Source of the DNA: Plectosphaerella cucumerina
Lineage: Eukaryota > Ascomycota > Sordariomycetes > Glomerellales > Plectosphaerellaceae
Direction: 5' to 3'
DNA: 64,000 nucleotides
Assembly: GCA_020746995.1 (NCBI GenBank)
Contig: JAGPXD010000003.1
Span: 4,216,001 to 4,280,000 of the forward strand
The notes under the pieces are model-generated. The model was given only the letters and a program-made list of their open reading frames with translations, was not told the DNA's origin and ran no database searches. Each line of letters starts with the position of its first letter. Position 1 is the first letter of the stretch. Made by a program: the position numbers and the translations under genes. Below are positions 12,276-21,144 of the stretch, in pieces.

Positions 12276-13263
12276 GGCATGGTGCGTATGCAGACGAGCA
12301 GCACAACCACGGGCATGGGTGAGCAGAGAGATTCCAGTAGGCAGCAGAGATCTGTCTTGGACCATGGAGGATCCATACATGGGGCTCTTCACAGCAGGAG
12401 ACTCCATTCGACGTCGGAGCTTCGCAGTTGGCCGGCATGTCAGCACAGCACGGCCACGCAGATGAAGCATGGAAGAAAGAGCAGGCAGGAAAAGAAAGGC
12501 CCGCCAAGACGAATACCCCGAGCGGGCGGGCCAAAAGAGAGGGATATGATATCGGGTGATGATCAATGCATCGTTTCTGGTTCTTCATCGACGAGTGCTG
12601 AGCTGAGCTGATGGATTTGTAACTGTGCTCAAGGGTTGCTGTCTTGGCAGATGACTGGGATGTTTTGGTGCCATGCAGTGAGATTCTTATTTCGTCGGCG
12701 GATGTAAGCAACACTTCAAGTTCCGCCGACACCGACATCGCGACGAAGGGTCAGTCATGAGGCCGTATTCCGTACATGCATGCAGGCCGACACTGAGCAC
12801 TGAGACTGCGACTGGGATAGGACAGGGCTGGAGTCTCTTGCGTCATTCAACCCCCCCAGGACCCCTCCTTCTGTTCTTTCGAGGCTAACTCGGCCCGGCC
12901 CCGTTGACCGATTTCAAATCAGCGTGGGGTTGATCGCGGACTGCCGCTTTAGCAGTGCTTCTAGAAGGACAGCATCTCGGCTCTGGTGCCGGTGTGTCTG
13001 CTTTGTCATGCCCATCTTTCTGGATGACAAAACACAGCTACAATGCAAAAGCGACGGGAACACCAGCCCCAAGACGTAACATCAAGTTCCACCTCGGCGC
13101 CGACTGACGACTGACGACTGACGACCACCGGCGGGGGTGCTTCTCAGGCTCGTATAGTGATGGGGAACTGAGGTCACTGATGATTTAAATAAACCCCAGA
13201 GGACCTCACCACCCCTTAGCTTGACTTTTACTTCACCTCAGTATCCCCTCTCACCACCACCCC
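12276..13263. other. DCR2 3' region and glutathione-transferase promoter
   Basis: 988 bp between two rightward genes. The first half should contain the DCR2 3' UTR. The right end has a TATA-like TTTAAATAAA (near 13182-13191) and a heptamer repeat (13101-13121), both placed for the gene at 13264. No coding region was seen. Confidence 0.6.
13101..13121 (+). repeat. (CGACTGA)x3 with three TGACGA/TGACGAC half-sites
   Basis: Three exact tandem copies of CGACTGA run into CGACC, about 145 bp upstream of the glutathione-transferase ATG. Each junction creates TGACGA, resembling a bZIP (CRE/AP-1 type) half-site. A role in stress induction is plausible for this enzyme class but is inferred from position and motif only. 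Confidence 0.4.
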
Positions 13264-14128
13264 ATGACCTCCCGCCTTGCAGCTCTCGCTCGTCAAGTCC
13301 TCAAGCCCGCCATGTCTCGTCCCAGCAGCAACATCCACCTGTACACGGGCGCCACGCCCAACGGCATCAAGGCCTCCATCCTCCTCGAGGAGCTCGGCCT
13401 GCCCTACGAGCTGCACGCCATTGACATCTCCAAGAACACCCAGAAGGAGCCCTGGTTCCTCGAAATCAACCCCAACGGCCGCATTCCCGCCATCACCGAT
13501 ACCTTCTCCGACGGCAAGGAGATTCGTATTTTTGAGTCGGGCAGCATTCTGCAGTACCTCGTCGAGCGCTACGATACGGAGCACAAGGTCTCTTACCCGC
13601 GCGGCTCGCGCGAGGAGTGGGAGGTCAACAACTGGGTATTTTCTTCCTCCTGCTTGTGACGTGAAGGATCGTTGTACTGACAATGCACAGCTCATGTGGC
13701 AGATGGGTGGCCTCGGCCCCATGCAAGGCCAGGCGAACCACTTCAACCGCTACGCCCCGGAAAAGATCCAGTACGGCATCGACCGCTACATCAACGAGAC
13801 GCGCCGCCTTTACCGCGTCCTCGACACCCAGCTGGCCGCTTCCTCCTCGGGATTCATCGTCGGCGACCGCCTCACCGTCGCAGACATTTCGTGCTGGGGC
13901 TGGGTGGCCTCTTCGCGCTGGGCGGGCGTCGACATTGAAGAGTTCCCCGCCGTCCGCGCCTGGCTGTTCCGCCTGCTCGAGCGCCCGGGCTTCGAGAAGG
14001 GCCGCCACGTCCCCAAGCCTCACACAGCGTTTGAGCAGTTGAAGCAGTCGCAGGAGGAGCTGGATAAGCAGGCTGAATCATCGCGCGCGTGGATTCAGAG
14101 TGGGATGAAGGAGGATGCGAAGAAGTGA
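13264..14128 (+). CDS. glutathione S-transferase, Ure2/YghU-like
   Basis: Cytosolic-type glutathione transferase, probably for detoxification or disulfide exchange. Exons 13264-13635 and 13691-14128; one 55-nt phase-0 intron (GTATTT..TACTGAC..CACAG); 269 aa. The thioredoxin-fold N domain begins near residue 22 (YTGATPNGIKASILLEELG) and includes the cis-Pro loop NPNGRIPAI and the glutathione-binding ESGSILQYL. The all-helical C domain follows, with GLGPMQGQANHF and a DRLTVADISCWGW helix typical of the Ure2/YghU group; no prion-type Asn/Gln domain is present. There are two candidate starts: Met1 (13264) and Met17 (13312). The 16-residue extension MTSRLAALARQVLKPA is basic and amphipathic, so dual mitochondrial/cytosolic forms are possible. 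The fold and subgroup are clear; the exact orthologue is not. Confidence 0.9.
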
Positions 14129-14675
14129 ATTTTTTAGCAGTAGCGGGGTGATTCAGAGAGGGATGTGGTGAATCGACGCTCCATGCCAGTGCTTCTGCTG
14201 GTTTCCGAAAGGAAAGTGAGGAGGGTCTGAACTATGGCGGTGATGAGTTCTGGAGGGGCATCTTTGAAGAGCAGCCCTCGATGAAAGTGTAACCGTATCA
14301 TGACCTTTCCCGTTCTTATGGGATATCATCCATCTCATGCCTCTTCTCGCACTCGAAGCCACCCCCAAATTCCATCGTTCTTCGTCATATCTCATGTCTC
14401 ATATCTCATGTCTCATGTCTCATGTTCTCGTTGCTCGTCAACGCTTTGCCATGCTTCAAAAAGCAGAAATTGTCCTTCCGTGCCTTCCTTCTGTAATCGA
14501 AAACCTGTGACGGAGAAGGTGCCAGAGAACAGTAACTGCCAGCTGCCCGTAGTGCTTCTCTGATTCAGTGCGGGCCTGGTGCTGCTCGAGACCTTTTTGT
14601 GAATATCCGCTGCTCGGGACTTAATGGCAGGTGCCGGTTCTGGGTTGTTGGCAAGAGCAGGAGGGTTGCGACGGC
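14129..14675. other. convergent spacer between the GST gene and the orphan gene
   Basis: 547 bp between converging stops. It contains a heptamer repeat, (CTCATRT)x5, at 14391-14425, and otherwise unremarkable sequence expected to hold both 3' UTRs. Confidence 0.6.
14391..14425 (+). repeat. (CTCATRT)x5 heptamer repeat
   Basis: Five tandem 7-bp units, CTCATGT with one CTCATAT, about 260 bp past the glutathione-transferase stop. It is a simple microsatellite-like array with no assigned function. Confidence 0.75.
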
Positions 14676-15501
14676 TTAAAGCTCAGAGTGCGAAGCAGCA
14701 GCGACGGCAGACTCACGCTCAAAAGCCAACGACACCTGGTGGGAGTACTCGGGCGTGGCGCGCAATCTCCGGCCAAGGTTGTTGCGCAGGCCGGCCTGCC
14801 GGCGGGAATCGCGGGCGAGAGCTTCATGAGCCGCCCTGGCCAGGGGCGGGGGCTCTTCCCTGGCGAAGAACCTCTGGTGAAGGTCGTCGAACTCGGCCAT
14901 TACTTCGAGGTGGCCCCTCCTCGTAGCTTCGAGGATGAGCCTGAGCTCCTCTTCGCTGGGGATTGGGTCGGTGGTGGCGCCACCGTCCTCCGCCTCATCT
15001 TCGCCGGTAGTAGCCTAGACATCAAGTTAGCAGTTGCATCGGACGATCAGGAAGAGAAAATCGATCTGAGCATCGGTGGATCAGAAGCAGGAGAGGATCA
15101 GGTGCAGGAGAGAATCCAGGGTAGCAGAGAATCTAAGGCAGTAGTCGATCAAGGGCAGTAGTCGATCAGGGGCAGTAGTCGATCCGGGGCAGTAGTCGAT
15201 CCGGGGCAGCAGTCGATCAAGGGCAGAGGAGGATCAGGGGAAATAGTGAAACAGGAACAGCAGTCGATCAGGACCATGAGATAATCAAGTCCAACAGCTC
15301 ATCAGGCAAAGCTGATAGTCATCCTGTACTCACCTCCGAGTCGCTCTCGACAATCTCCTGGGCGCCGCCCACGGCCTCCTCGCCCTCCCAGAAGCGCAAG
15401 TAACCCTCGGTCACGTACTGGTAGGCGAGGCCCGCCGCGATGACCGGCGCCCCGTCTTGAAGCACCAGGAAGGCGCCCATAATCGAAAAAAGGAAGAGCA
15501 T
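14676..15501 (-). CDS. orphan two-exon protein, function unknown
   Basis: Not recognised. Exons 15501-15334 and 15014-14676, separated by a 319-nt phase-0 intron with a good donor (GTGAGTAC) and a strong 3' end (TGCTAACTT..TCTAG); 168 aa. The N-terminal ~30 residues are hydrophobic (MLFLFSIMGAFLVLQ..APVIAAGLAY) and could be a signal peptide or anchor. Residues ~35-75 are acidic (EGEEAVG, SDSEATTGEDEAED). The rest is a charged helical region (SEEELRLILEATRRGH, MAEFDDLHQRFFAREE) ending AAASHSEL. A second in-frame Met at 15480 (MGAFLVLQ) is an alternative start, and a TATA-like element 28 bp upstream of the first ATG makes it quite possible. The intron is far longer than its neighbours' because it holds a 17-bp minisatellite. 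Gene structure is supported by signals only, so existence is likely but unproven. Confidence 0.5.
15135..15235 (+). repeat. 17-bp minisatellite inside the orphan-gene intron
   Basis: About six tandem copies of AAGGGCAGTAGTCGATC (first copy 16 bp), varying mostly at the first two bases and at one T/C. Degenerate copies continue to about 15271. The array lies wholly inside the 319-nt intron of the gene at 14676-15501 and accounts for much of its length. Confidence 0.85.
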
Positions 15502-16539
15502 TTCGAGAGAAAGAGAAGGGGGATCCGAATTTATAGTGGTGGTGGAGCTGGTTCGGTGTGGGAAGGTGAGGTTCGGTGAACTCGGTGAGGCTCGGTGAGA
15601 GTGGGAGAATCACGGTGAACCAGGTGGGCGGATTTTTCGGTCAGGGTGATTCAGGCAGCGGCCCGTAAAGGTTGCTGGTGCTCCTGCCTGAATCAGTTGT
15701 GCCTGAAAATTCCGTTCCCTGGGGGCAGGAACAAAGTGGGATACACTCACCAGCCGCATCAGCCGCATACGGTCCATGCTCCGAGGCCTCATGACGAGAA
15801 AGTCACCAAGAAAGAACGGAAAGTAGGTGATAATGAATTCCATCAGTGCATAAAAACGACCGAGGGGTATCTCTCGCGGACGTGCCGCGTTATGTCCAGC
15901 TATCTGCAAGCAGCCCATGATTCATGAAAGAGCGTCAAGTCATCAACCCATGTCCCCGAAAGACCCTTCGTCTTTCTCTCTCTGTTTCCCCCCTTATGCC
16001 CCGTATTAACCCCCGTCACGGCCTCAAGCCGATGGTGCTGAACCCCTCTCCCCAGGCTACCCATCACCAATGACCCTGAAAGGGCACCAGGAGGGTCGCG
16101 AGAGGGATGGAAACGCCCTGCGTTCAGAGAAGAGAGGAAAGCGCCCCACGGCCCAGCCATGTGTCCGCTCCAAGCCATGAATGAAAGTGCGCCGTCCTGA
16201 TGTCCGTATTTGCGTCAGAAGGCGGTGCTGATTAAAACAAGTCTGGTATAAAAAGACACCCTCGAGCTGGGACAGGCCACAACAGGCGAGGAGTATCGAG
16301 AGAAATGAAATGTATCTTTCTTTCAAGGAAAAAATGCTGCTCAGAGGCAGTGCCCCGGCCGTTGCCGGCATCAGAGTGTAGATCCGTAAGAAATCGAATG
16401 ACGTTGTGCTCCCAATGTTGGGAATATCAACAGACCGTTCCGTATGCCGGTCAATGAGGCTTGTGCCGAATGGAATGCCGAGCTCTTGATGCAATAGTGT
16501 AAAAGTGGCGATTCGTAAAAAGGGGGTGGCGGTGGTTGG
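15502..16539. other. orphan-gene upstream region and 3' end of the methyltransferase-like gene
   Basis: 1.04 kb between two leftward genes. Close to the orphan gene, 15551-15618 repeats CGGTGA/CGGTGT five times within ~70 bp (TCACCG on the transcribed strand). A 102-codon minus-strand frame (15918-15610) has a plausible GTGAGTG donor but no compatible acceptor, so it was not called. The remainder should be the 3' UTR of the large gene to the right. Confidence 0.55.
15529..15535 (-). promoter_or_regulatory. TATA box of the orphan gene
   Basis: TATAAAT on the minus strand, 28 bp upstream of the ATG at 15501 and ~50 bp from the next in-frame ATG at 15480. If it works at normal spacing, transcription would start near or below the first ATG, favouring the 15480 start. 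Confidence 0.4.
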
Positions 16540-19500
16540 TCAGATGCTCGCGATGCGACTTCTCTCCGGGACGCGGGCATAGCAGACCATGAGTTTGAGG
16601 CTGGTGCGCAGCTCGTCGCACTCAGCGAGCAGCGCACGATCGGTCCAGATGCTCTTCACTGCCGCGTCATCTCGGGTTGCGCCTTCGTAGCAGCGCGTGT
16701 ACCACCACCGGCCGACCTTGGCGACCATCTTGGTGATGTTCTCGTCGGCAGAGTCGCTCTTGTCGTTCATTAGGTCCGCCAAGCTCCGCTGTTCCTTGGC
16801 CTGCTTGAAGCCTCTAGGCGTGGTTCGCTGTGTCGAGGCCGCGTCCGACTTGGTAACGACACTGGCCACGGGGACGCCGACGTGACACGACTTGATGTCG
16901 GAGAAGCCATTGCTTCCTAGCAGACGGACGGCGAGATCCGAGGAGGACCCCAAACTGATGTCCGGCGTCTTCTCCCGAAGGCGTTCCTTGAGCTGGCGAA
17001 CCGCGCGTCGGCCACGGTTGCCCATGTTGTTGAGGTCGACATCGAGGAGGGAGAGCTCGATGTAGCCGCCGGGCTTGAGGACGCGGCGAGCCTCCGAAAT
17101 AATGTTCCGGTAGTGCGACTCAGGGGCCGCGGCAGGGAACCGGTACACCACCGAAGTGAAGCTTTCAGATCCAAAGGGGAACTTGCCGAGGTGCGAGACA
17201 AACTGTATCTGGTGGTGGTTCGGCGGGCTCAGGGGGAAGTTAGACACCGTCTTGCGGAGTTTGGGCAGTGGCGCACGGGGCGACATGTTGAAGAAGGTTG
17301 CCATGGGATATGTCTCGGCGGCGTAGAACGACCAATCGTCGTTTCCGAGGCCGTCGATGACGAGAATCGAGTGCCTTTTGAGCGAACCCTCTTCCGGAAC
17401 GAGCTCCTCGCGTCCGGGGCTGAAGAGTACATGGCCAAAGGACAGCCACTTGCTGACTGTCATGGATCCTACCCTCAGATTGACCTGTGCCAGGGGCGAT
17501 TCGTCCTCTGATGACTTGCAGCTGCTGTCAGACTTGTGAGACTTGCTGGAAGAATCGCTGGCCCTCTTCTGGGAAACAGCAGGTGACCTTGACTTGGGCT
17601 CAATAGTAGGCTTCTGTGTCCTGACGGGTGACGTTTGCTTGACCTCGCCGCTTAGCTTGGGCGTCCTGGCAGGCGACCGGAAGCTGACAGCGTCGTCGAG
17701 TTTGGGCGTCCTGGGCGCAGATGTCGGCGCCCTTGGAGATCGCAGGACGCTTCTTCCCAGCTCGGGCTTCGGGGCAAAGGCCTTCCTGATGCGTTCAGTC
17801 ATGTCGCCGCTCTCGTTGCTGCACTCCGACTCGCAGTCCGTGAAGCATTCGTCGACTGGTTGCATAGGGATATCGGCTTTCGAGGCCGCCTGCGCAATGG
17901 TCGGCGACTCCGCCACCTGGCTTTGCTTGGACGCATTCTTGCTAAACGCCTCCAGATGGAATGGGATACCCTTTGAAGAGGTTGCTGAGGGTGGAACTTC
18001 TCCAAGCAAGTCGTTGTACTCCTCCCAGATCTCGTCCTCGACCAGAGGTCCGTTGGGGTCGGGGAGAACGGCAAGCTCATAAGCAAAGGCAAAGTTGGTC
18101 GACCCGCTTGAGCTCGAGCTCGTGTGGCCCTGGTAGTTCTTGTTGGGCGACATGGTCAGGAATTCGCGACTCGTAAGGTCGGGAGGGGTAGCATGGCTGT
18201 TGCTGCCCGACAGTGTTTCGCCGCTCGACGTCTCCGGAGTCAGCTCGGGCGTGGAAGGCTTCGGCGGACTGGGACCCTTGGCGATGAACTGGTCTTGCGG
18301 GGTGTCAACCGGTGTCATTCTCTGATAGCTGAGACGGTTGAAGGGGCGAGAGAAACTGCGGGGTGATTCGTCTACCCGGGTGTTCACGACCTTGGGGATT
18401 CTGCCAACCTGAGCAAGGCGGCTTGGGCGAGTCTCAGTCTCGGCCGAGTCCATCGATGTATCAAGGGTCATGTCACCGATGACCTTGTCAATCCTCCGGA
18501 GCTGACGGGGCTGAGGGGGCAGTCGAAACTCTGACGACTGTTCTGGTGACTTTTCAAGTGGCCTCTTTGGTTCTGGAAGCTCACTGGGAAGTTTGGTCCG
18601 CACGCTCAGCCGCGGAGGGGTTGGAATATCCAGAGGCCCATCGAACACGTGGGCATCCCGGAGTACATCCTCGATCCTCTGGGGCTCCATGTCTTCTTGC
18701 TCAGAACCATCCATCACAGCGTAAAAGGGAATTTGCGGCTGCTGGACAACTGTGACAGTGGCGCTGACGGGTTCAGGCTCCTCGGTTTTCTTGGGCCGGG
18801 ACTGAGATCGGCTGAACGGATTCCACTTGCGCGGTGACCGGGCCTTCTTGGTCAATTTTCTGGGCGGTGTCGTGGTGGCCTTGCGTCCTCGCGCCCCTTC
18901 CCACTCGGAATCAGGCATGGAGTCATCGGTCCTGAAGCCCGCGTCCTTGCTGTTGATGGAAGGGGAGGCACCCCTCGAGGTGATGATGGGCTTGGGAATA
19001 CGGAGAGGCTCCTGTTCTGGGGACGCCCGCAACCGCTGTACCGATCGTCGGAAGGCCAGGGTAGACTTCATGGCAACCGCCTCTGAGTCGCTGCTGTCAG
19101 ACGGGCGGCGGTGGCTTACTCGCGGCCGAGTGACTCGTGGGAGACTGGAGATGCGGCTGGAGTCCCTGTGGACGGAGGATGTGGTCGAAGTCTCAGAGTC
19201 CCACCTCGAGTCGACGCTGGGTCGGCTCATAGCAAAGCTCTGATGACTGTCTACGCGGCTGAGGTCTGAACTGATATTGCGATTGTGGACAACCTCGCCA
19301 CCCGAGATGACGACGGGGTTTGTGCGGTCCTGCAGGAATGTGTCGACAGATCGATTGGCATTGACAGTGGGCCGGGGAAGATCAGGTTCGGGGTTTGAGC
19401 GCCCGATGAGCATGCTTCCGCTGCGCCTGCGGATCGAACCGATCCGGCCATAGCCCTCATGTCCAGTGCCGGCGACGGGACCTTTCCGAGTCGGCTTGTC

Positions 19501-21144
19501 GTCCACCTGACTCAGATCAGGGGCTGTCTTGGACCTCTTGCTGAAAAAGGGGAACCTGGTGTTGAAGGACGAGGCATTGGCCGTTTTGGTAGCCTTTTCG
19601 GGGCTCGTCAACGGCGATGGCAGAGAAGGACGAGGTTTGGGAGTGGCTTCGCGGCCAGGTGGAAGAGGAGCGGCCCTCACAGTCGGCTTGCCCAACGCAG
19701 GAGAAGGTGTCATCCTTCGCGGGAGAGGACTGAAGGACTGCTGACGTCCGGTAGTGCTCGGCCTCTCGAGGACGACAGGGGCATGCGTGAGGTTGCTGTG
19801 TACGATCGGAGGCGGATCTGGGATTTGGGAGTGCAGGTCAGGGGTATTGTCCCTGCTGGGACGTGAAGGGGGTGTGGCTCGGGATTGCAAGGCGGGACGG
19901 GCCCGCGGTGCGGTCGCCTTGGCTGGCGAGGTGATGGTTGTAGTGTTGCCTTGCGGTGGCCGCCTGGGCGACGACTCAGTCTTCGCCTCGGTAAACTTTT
20001 GGGAAGACTTCCGTGGTGGCGGGCTCGGAGGTGTCGGTGGCAGCTGCTTCTTTTCCTTCAACTTCGGCTTGACCTGTTCCGAACGATCTCCGTCACGGAC
20101 TGTTGAATTGGACGAGGAGGATGTCAACGCTTCTCGGACCGCGGCGAGGCCTTGATAGTCGCCGCCTGACACCTCGATGTCATTCGACATGCTTCCAGTT
20201 CTCCTCCGCGTCACCGGAGGCCGGCTGTAGGCGGGACTTGTCTGCCGCGGTTTCTGGTGTGGCGCGAAGCGCATCGACGCCAACATACCAGGGGATTGGG
20301 ATGAAATGGAGGTGGGCGTGGTGTCTCTGCTGTATGCGCCGGGTGACTCTGAAAATCTGGTCGAAGGGCTGGTCGTGCTCAGCTGGCTGCTGGTGCCCGA
20401 GTATGCTGGTGTTGGGGGAACGGGTAGGTCATGAGTGGCCAGGTGAAAGGGCACCTCGAGATACAAGTCGTTCGAGCCGTACGAGTGTGCGGGTATATTC
20501 CTGTACCGATCCAGCTCCGGATATATCGTGATGGCATGCGCCTGGGTTCTCGGGAGCTCGACCGTATGCGCAACCTGGATCCCGTCGGGGCTTTGGCTAG
20601 CAATGCGATCGGACTGGGTACCGATAGACGGATCAACGGACGAAGAGGATGACGAGGCGGTACGCTCAGAGTCGCCTCTCGAGTGAAAGACGGCGCCTCC
20701 TCGAGATTGCGTCTGGATCGGCTGCTTCTTTCTCAGAATGCTCCTGGTTGGAACCGGAATACTGTCCTGGCCCGGGCCCTTGTTGGAGCTTGGTGTCGTA
20801 GCTGTAGTTGCCTTTGGTGGTGCTCCCTGGGCCGACCTGACAGTCGATATGCTTCCCTCTGGAGGGTTCATCGTAGGTGCGCGAGCAACCTGGGAGCTCG
20901 GAATTCTGGCCGCTACCGGGGGCGCAGGGCGCCGTGCGCGGCCAGTCTGCGTCGTGTTCGCTACGGTCTTGCCCTGAGGGGGCTGCTGATTGGGAGTCCG
21001 GTTGGATGCCCGGCGCTGGGACACCTTCTGCCTGATATCAACGGGCACGACGTCGGTCGGGTCTGTGGCCGAGCCATATCTGCGTGTTCGGGGGGTATCT
21101 CGAGGGTTGCTGGGCAGCCCGAATGACGGGTTGGCGGATGACAT
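16540..21144 (-). CDS. giant disordered protein with a C-terminal methyltransferase-like domain
   Basis: Single exon, 1,534 aa, function unknown. The ATG at 21144 (MSSANPSFGLPSN) is the first in-frame ATG; the frame stays open to 21420, but that part reads as leader. Residues 1-~1200 are Ser/Pro/Arg/Thr-rich and probably disordered, with many short basic or proline motifs (PPTPPSPPP, KKARSPRKWNPFSRSQS) that suggest phosphorylation and SH3/14-3-3-type docking. The C-terminal ~280 residues resemble a class I SAM-dependent methyltransferase: a motif-I-like ILVIDGLGNDDW (~residue 1258), FTSVVYRFPAA, and a well-kept post-I block EARRVLKPGGYIELSLLDVD (~1350), followed by a long helical region and a conserved-looking W-rich segment (KVGRWWYTRCYEGA). 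The glycine loop for SAM is eroded compared with the usual GTGTG, so catalysis is doubtful. It probably belongs to a fungal-specific family. The large gene-free region lies upstream. Confidence 0.8.
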   Translation of the reverse strand: MSSANPSFGLPSNPRDTPRTRRYGSATDPTDVVPVDIRQKVSQRRASNRTPNQQPPQGKTVANTTQTGRARRPAPPVAARIPSSQVARAPTMNPPEGSISTVRSAQGAPPKATTATTPSSNKGPGQDSIPVPTRSILRKKQPIQTQSRGGAVFHSRGDSERTASSSSSSVDPSIGTQSDRIASQSPDGIQVAHTVELPRTQAHAITIYPELDRYRNIPAHSYGSNDLYLEVPFHLATHDLPVPPTPAYSGTSSQLSTTSPSTRFSESPGAYSRDTTPTSISSQSPGMLASMRFAPHQKPRQTSPAYSRPPVTRRRTGSMSNDIEVSGGDYQGLAAVREALTSSSSNSTVRDGDRSEQVKPKLKEKKQLPPTPPSPPPRKSSQKFTEAKTESSPRRPPQGNTTTITSPAKATAPRARPALQSRATPPSRPSRDNTPDLHSQIPDPPPIVHSNLTHAPVVLERPSTTGRQQSFSPLPRRMTPSPALGKPTVRAAPLPPGREATPKPRPSLPSPLTSPEKATKTANASSFNTRFPFFSKRSKTAPDLSQVDDKPTRKGPVAGTGHEGYGRIGSIRRRSGSMLIGRSNPEPDLPRPTVNANRSVDTFLQDRTNPVVISGGEVVHNRNISSDLSRVDSHQSFAMSRPSVDSRWDSETSTTSSVHRDSSRISSLPRVTRPRVSHRRPSDSSDSEAVAMKSTLAFRRSVQRLRASPEQEPLRIPKPIITSRGASPSINSKDAGFRTDDSMPDSEWEGARGRKATTTPPRKLTKKARSPRKWNPFSRSQSRPKKTEEPEPVSATVTVVQQPQIPFYAVMDGSEQEDMEPQRIEDVLRDAHVFDGPLDIPTPPRLSVRTKLPSELPEPKRPLEKSPEQSSEFRLPPQPRQLRRIDKVIGDMTLDTSMDSAETETRPSRLAQVGRIPKVVNTRVDESPRSFSRPFNRLSYQRMTPVDTPQDQFIAKGPSPPKPSTPELTPETSSGETLSGSNSHATPPDLTSREFLTMSPNKNYQGHTSSSSSGSTNFAFAYELAVLPDPNGPLVEDEIWEEYNDLLGEVPPSATSSKGIPFHLEAFSKNASKQSQVAESPTIAQAASKADIPMQPVDECFTDCESECSNESGDMTERIRKAFAPKPELGRSVLRSPRAPTSAPRTPKLDDAVSFRSPARTPKLSGEVKQTSPVRTQKPTIEPKSRSPAVSQKRASDSSSKSHKSDSSCKSSEDESPLAQVNLRVGSMTVSKWLSFGHVLFSPGREELVPEEGSLKRHSILVIDGLGNDDWSFYAAETYPMATFFNMSPRAPLPKLRKTVSNFPLSPPNHHQIQFVSHLGKFPFGSESFTSVVYRFPAAAPESHYRNIISEARRVLKPGGYIELSLLDVDLNNMGNRGRRAVRQLKERLREKTPDISLGSSSDLAVRLLGSNGFSDIKSCHVGVPVASVVTKSDAASTQRTTPRGFKQAKEQRSLADLMNDKSDSADENITKMVAKVGRWWYTRCYEGATRDDAAVKSIWTDRALLAECDELRTSLKLMVCYARVPERSRIASI

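Noticed and set aside
11445..12566. 373-codon frame antisense to the DCR2 3' half
   Set aside because: It overlaps the metallophosphatase motifs on the other strand and shows no recognisable protein.
15610..15918. 102-aa minus-strand frame with a GTGAGTG donor, considered as a first exon of the orphan gene
   Set aside because: No acceptor before 15501 restores the correct phase; the only good AG needs two carried bases while the donor leaves none.
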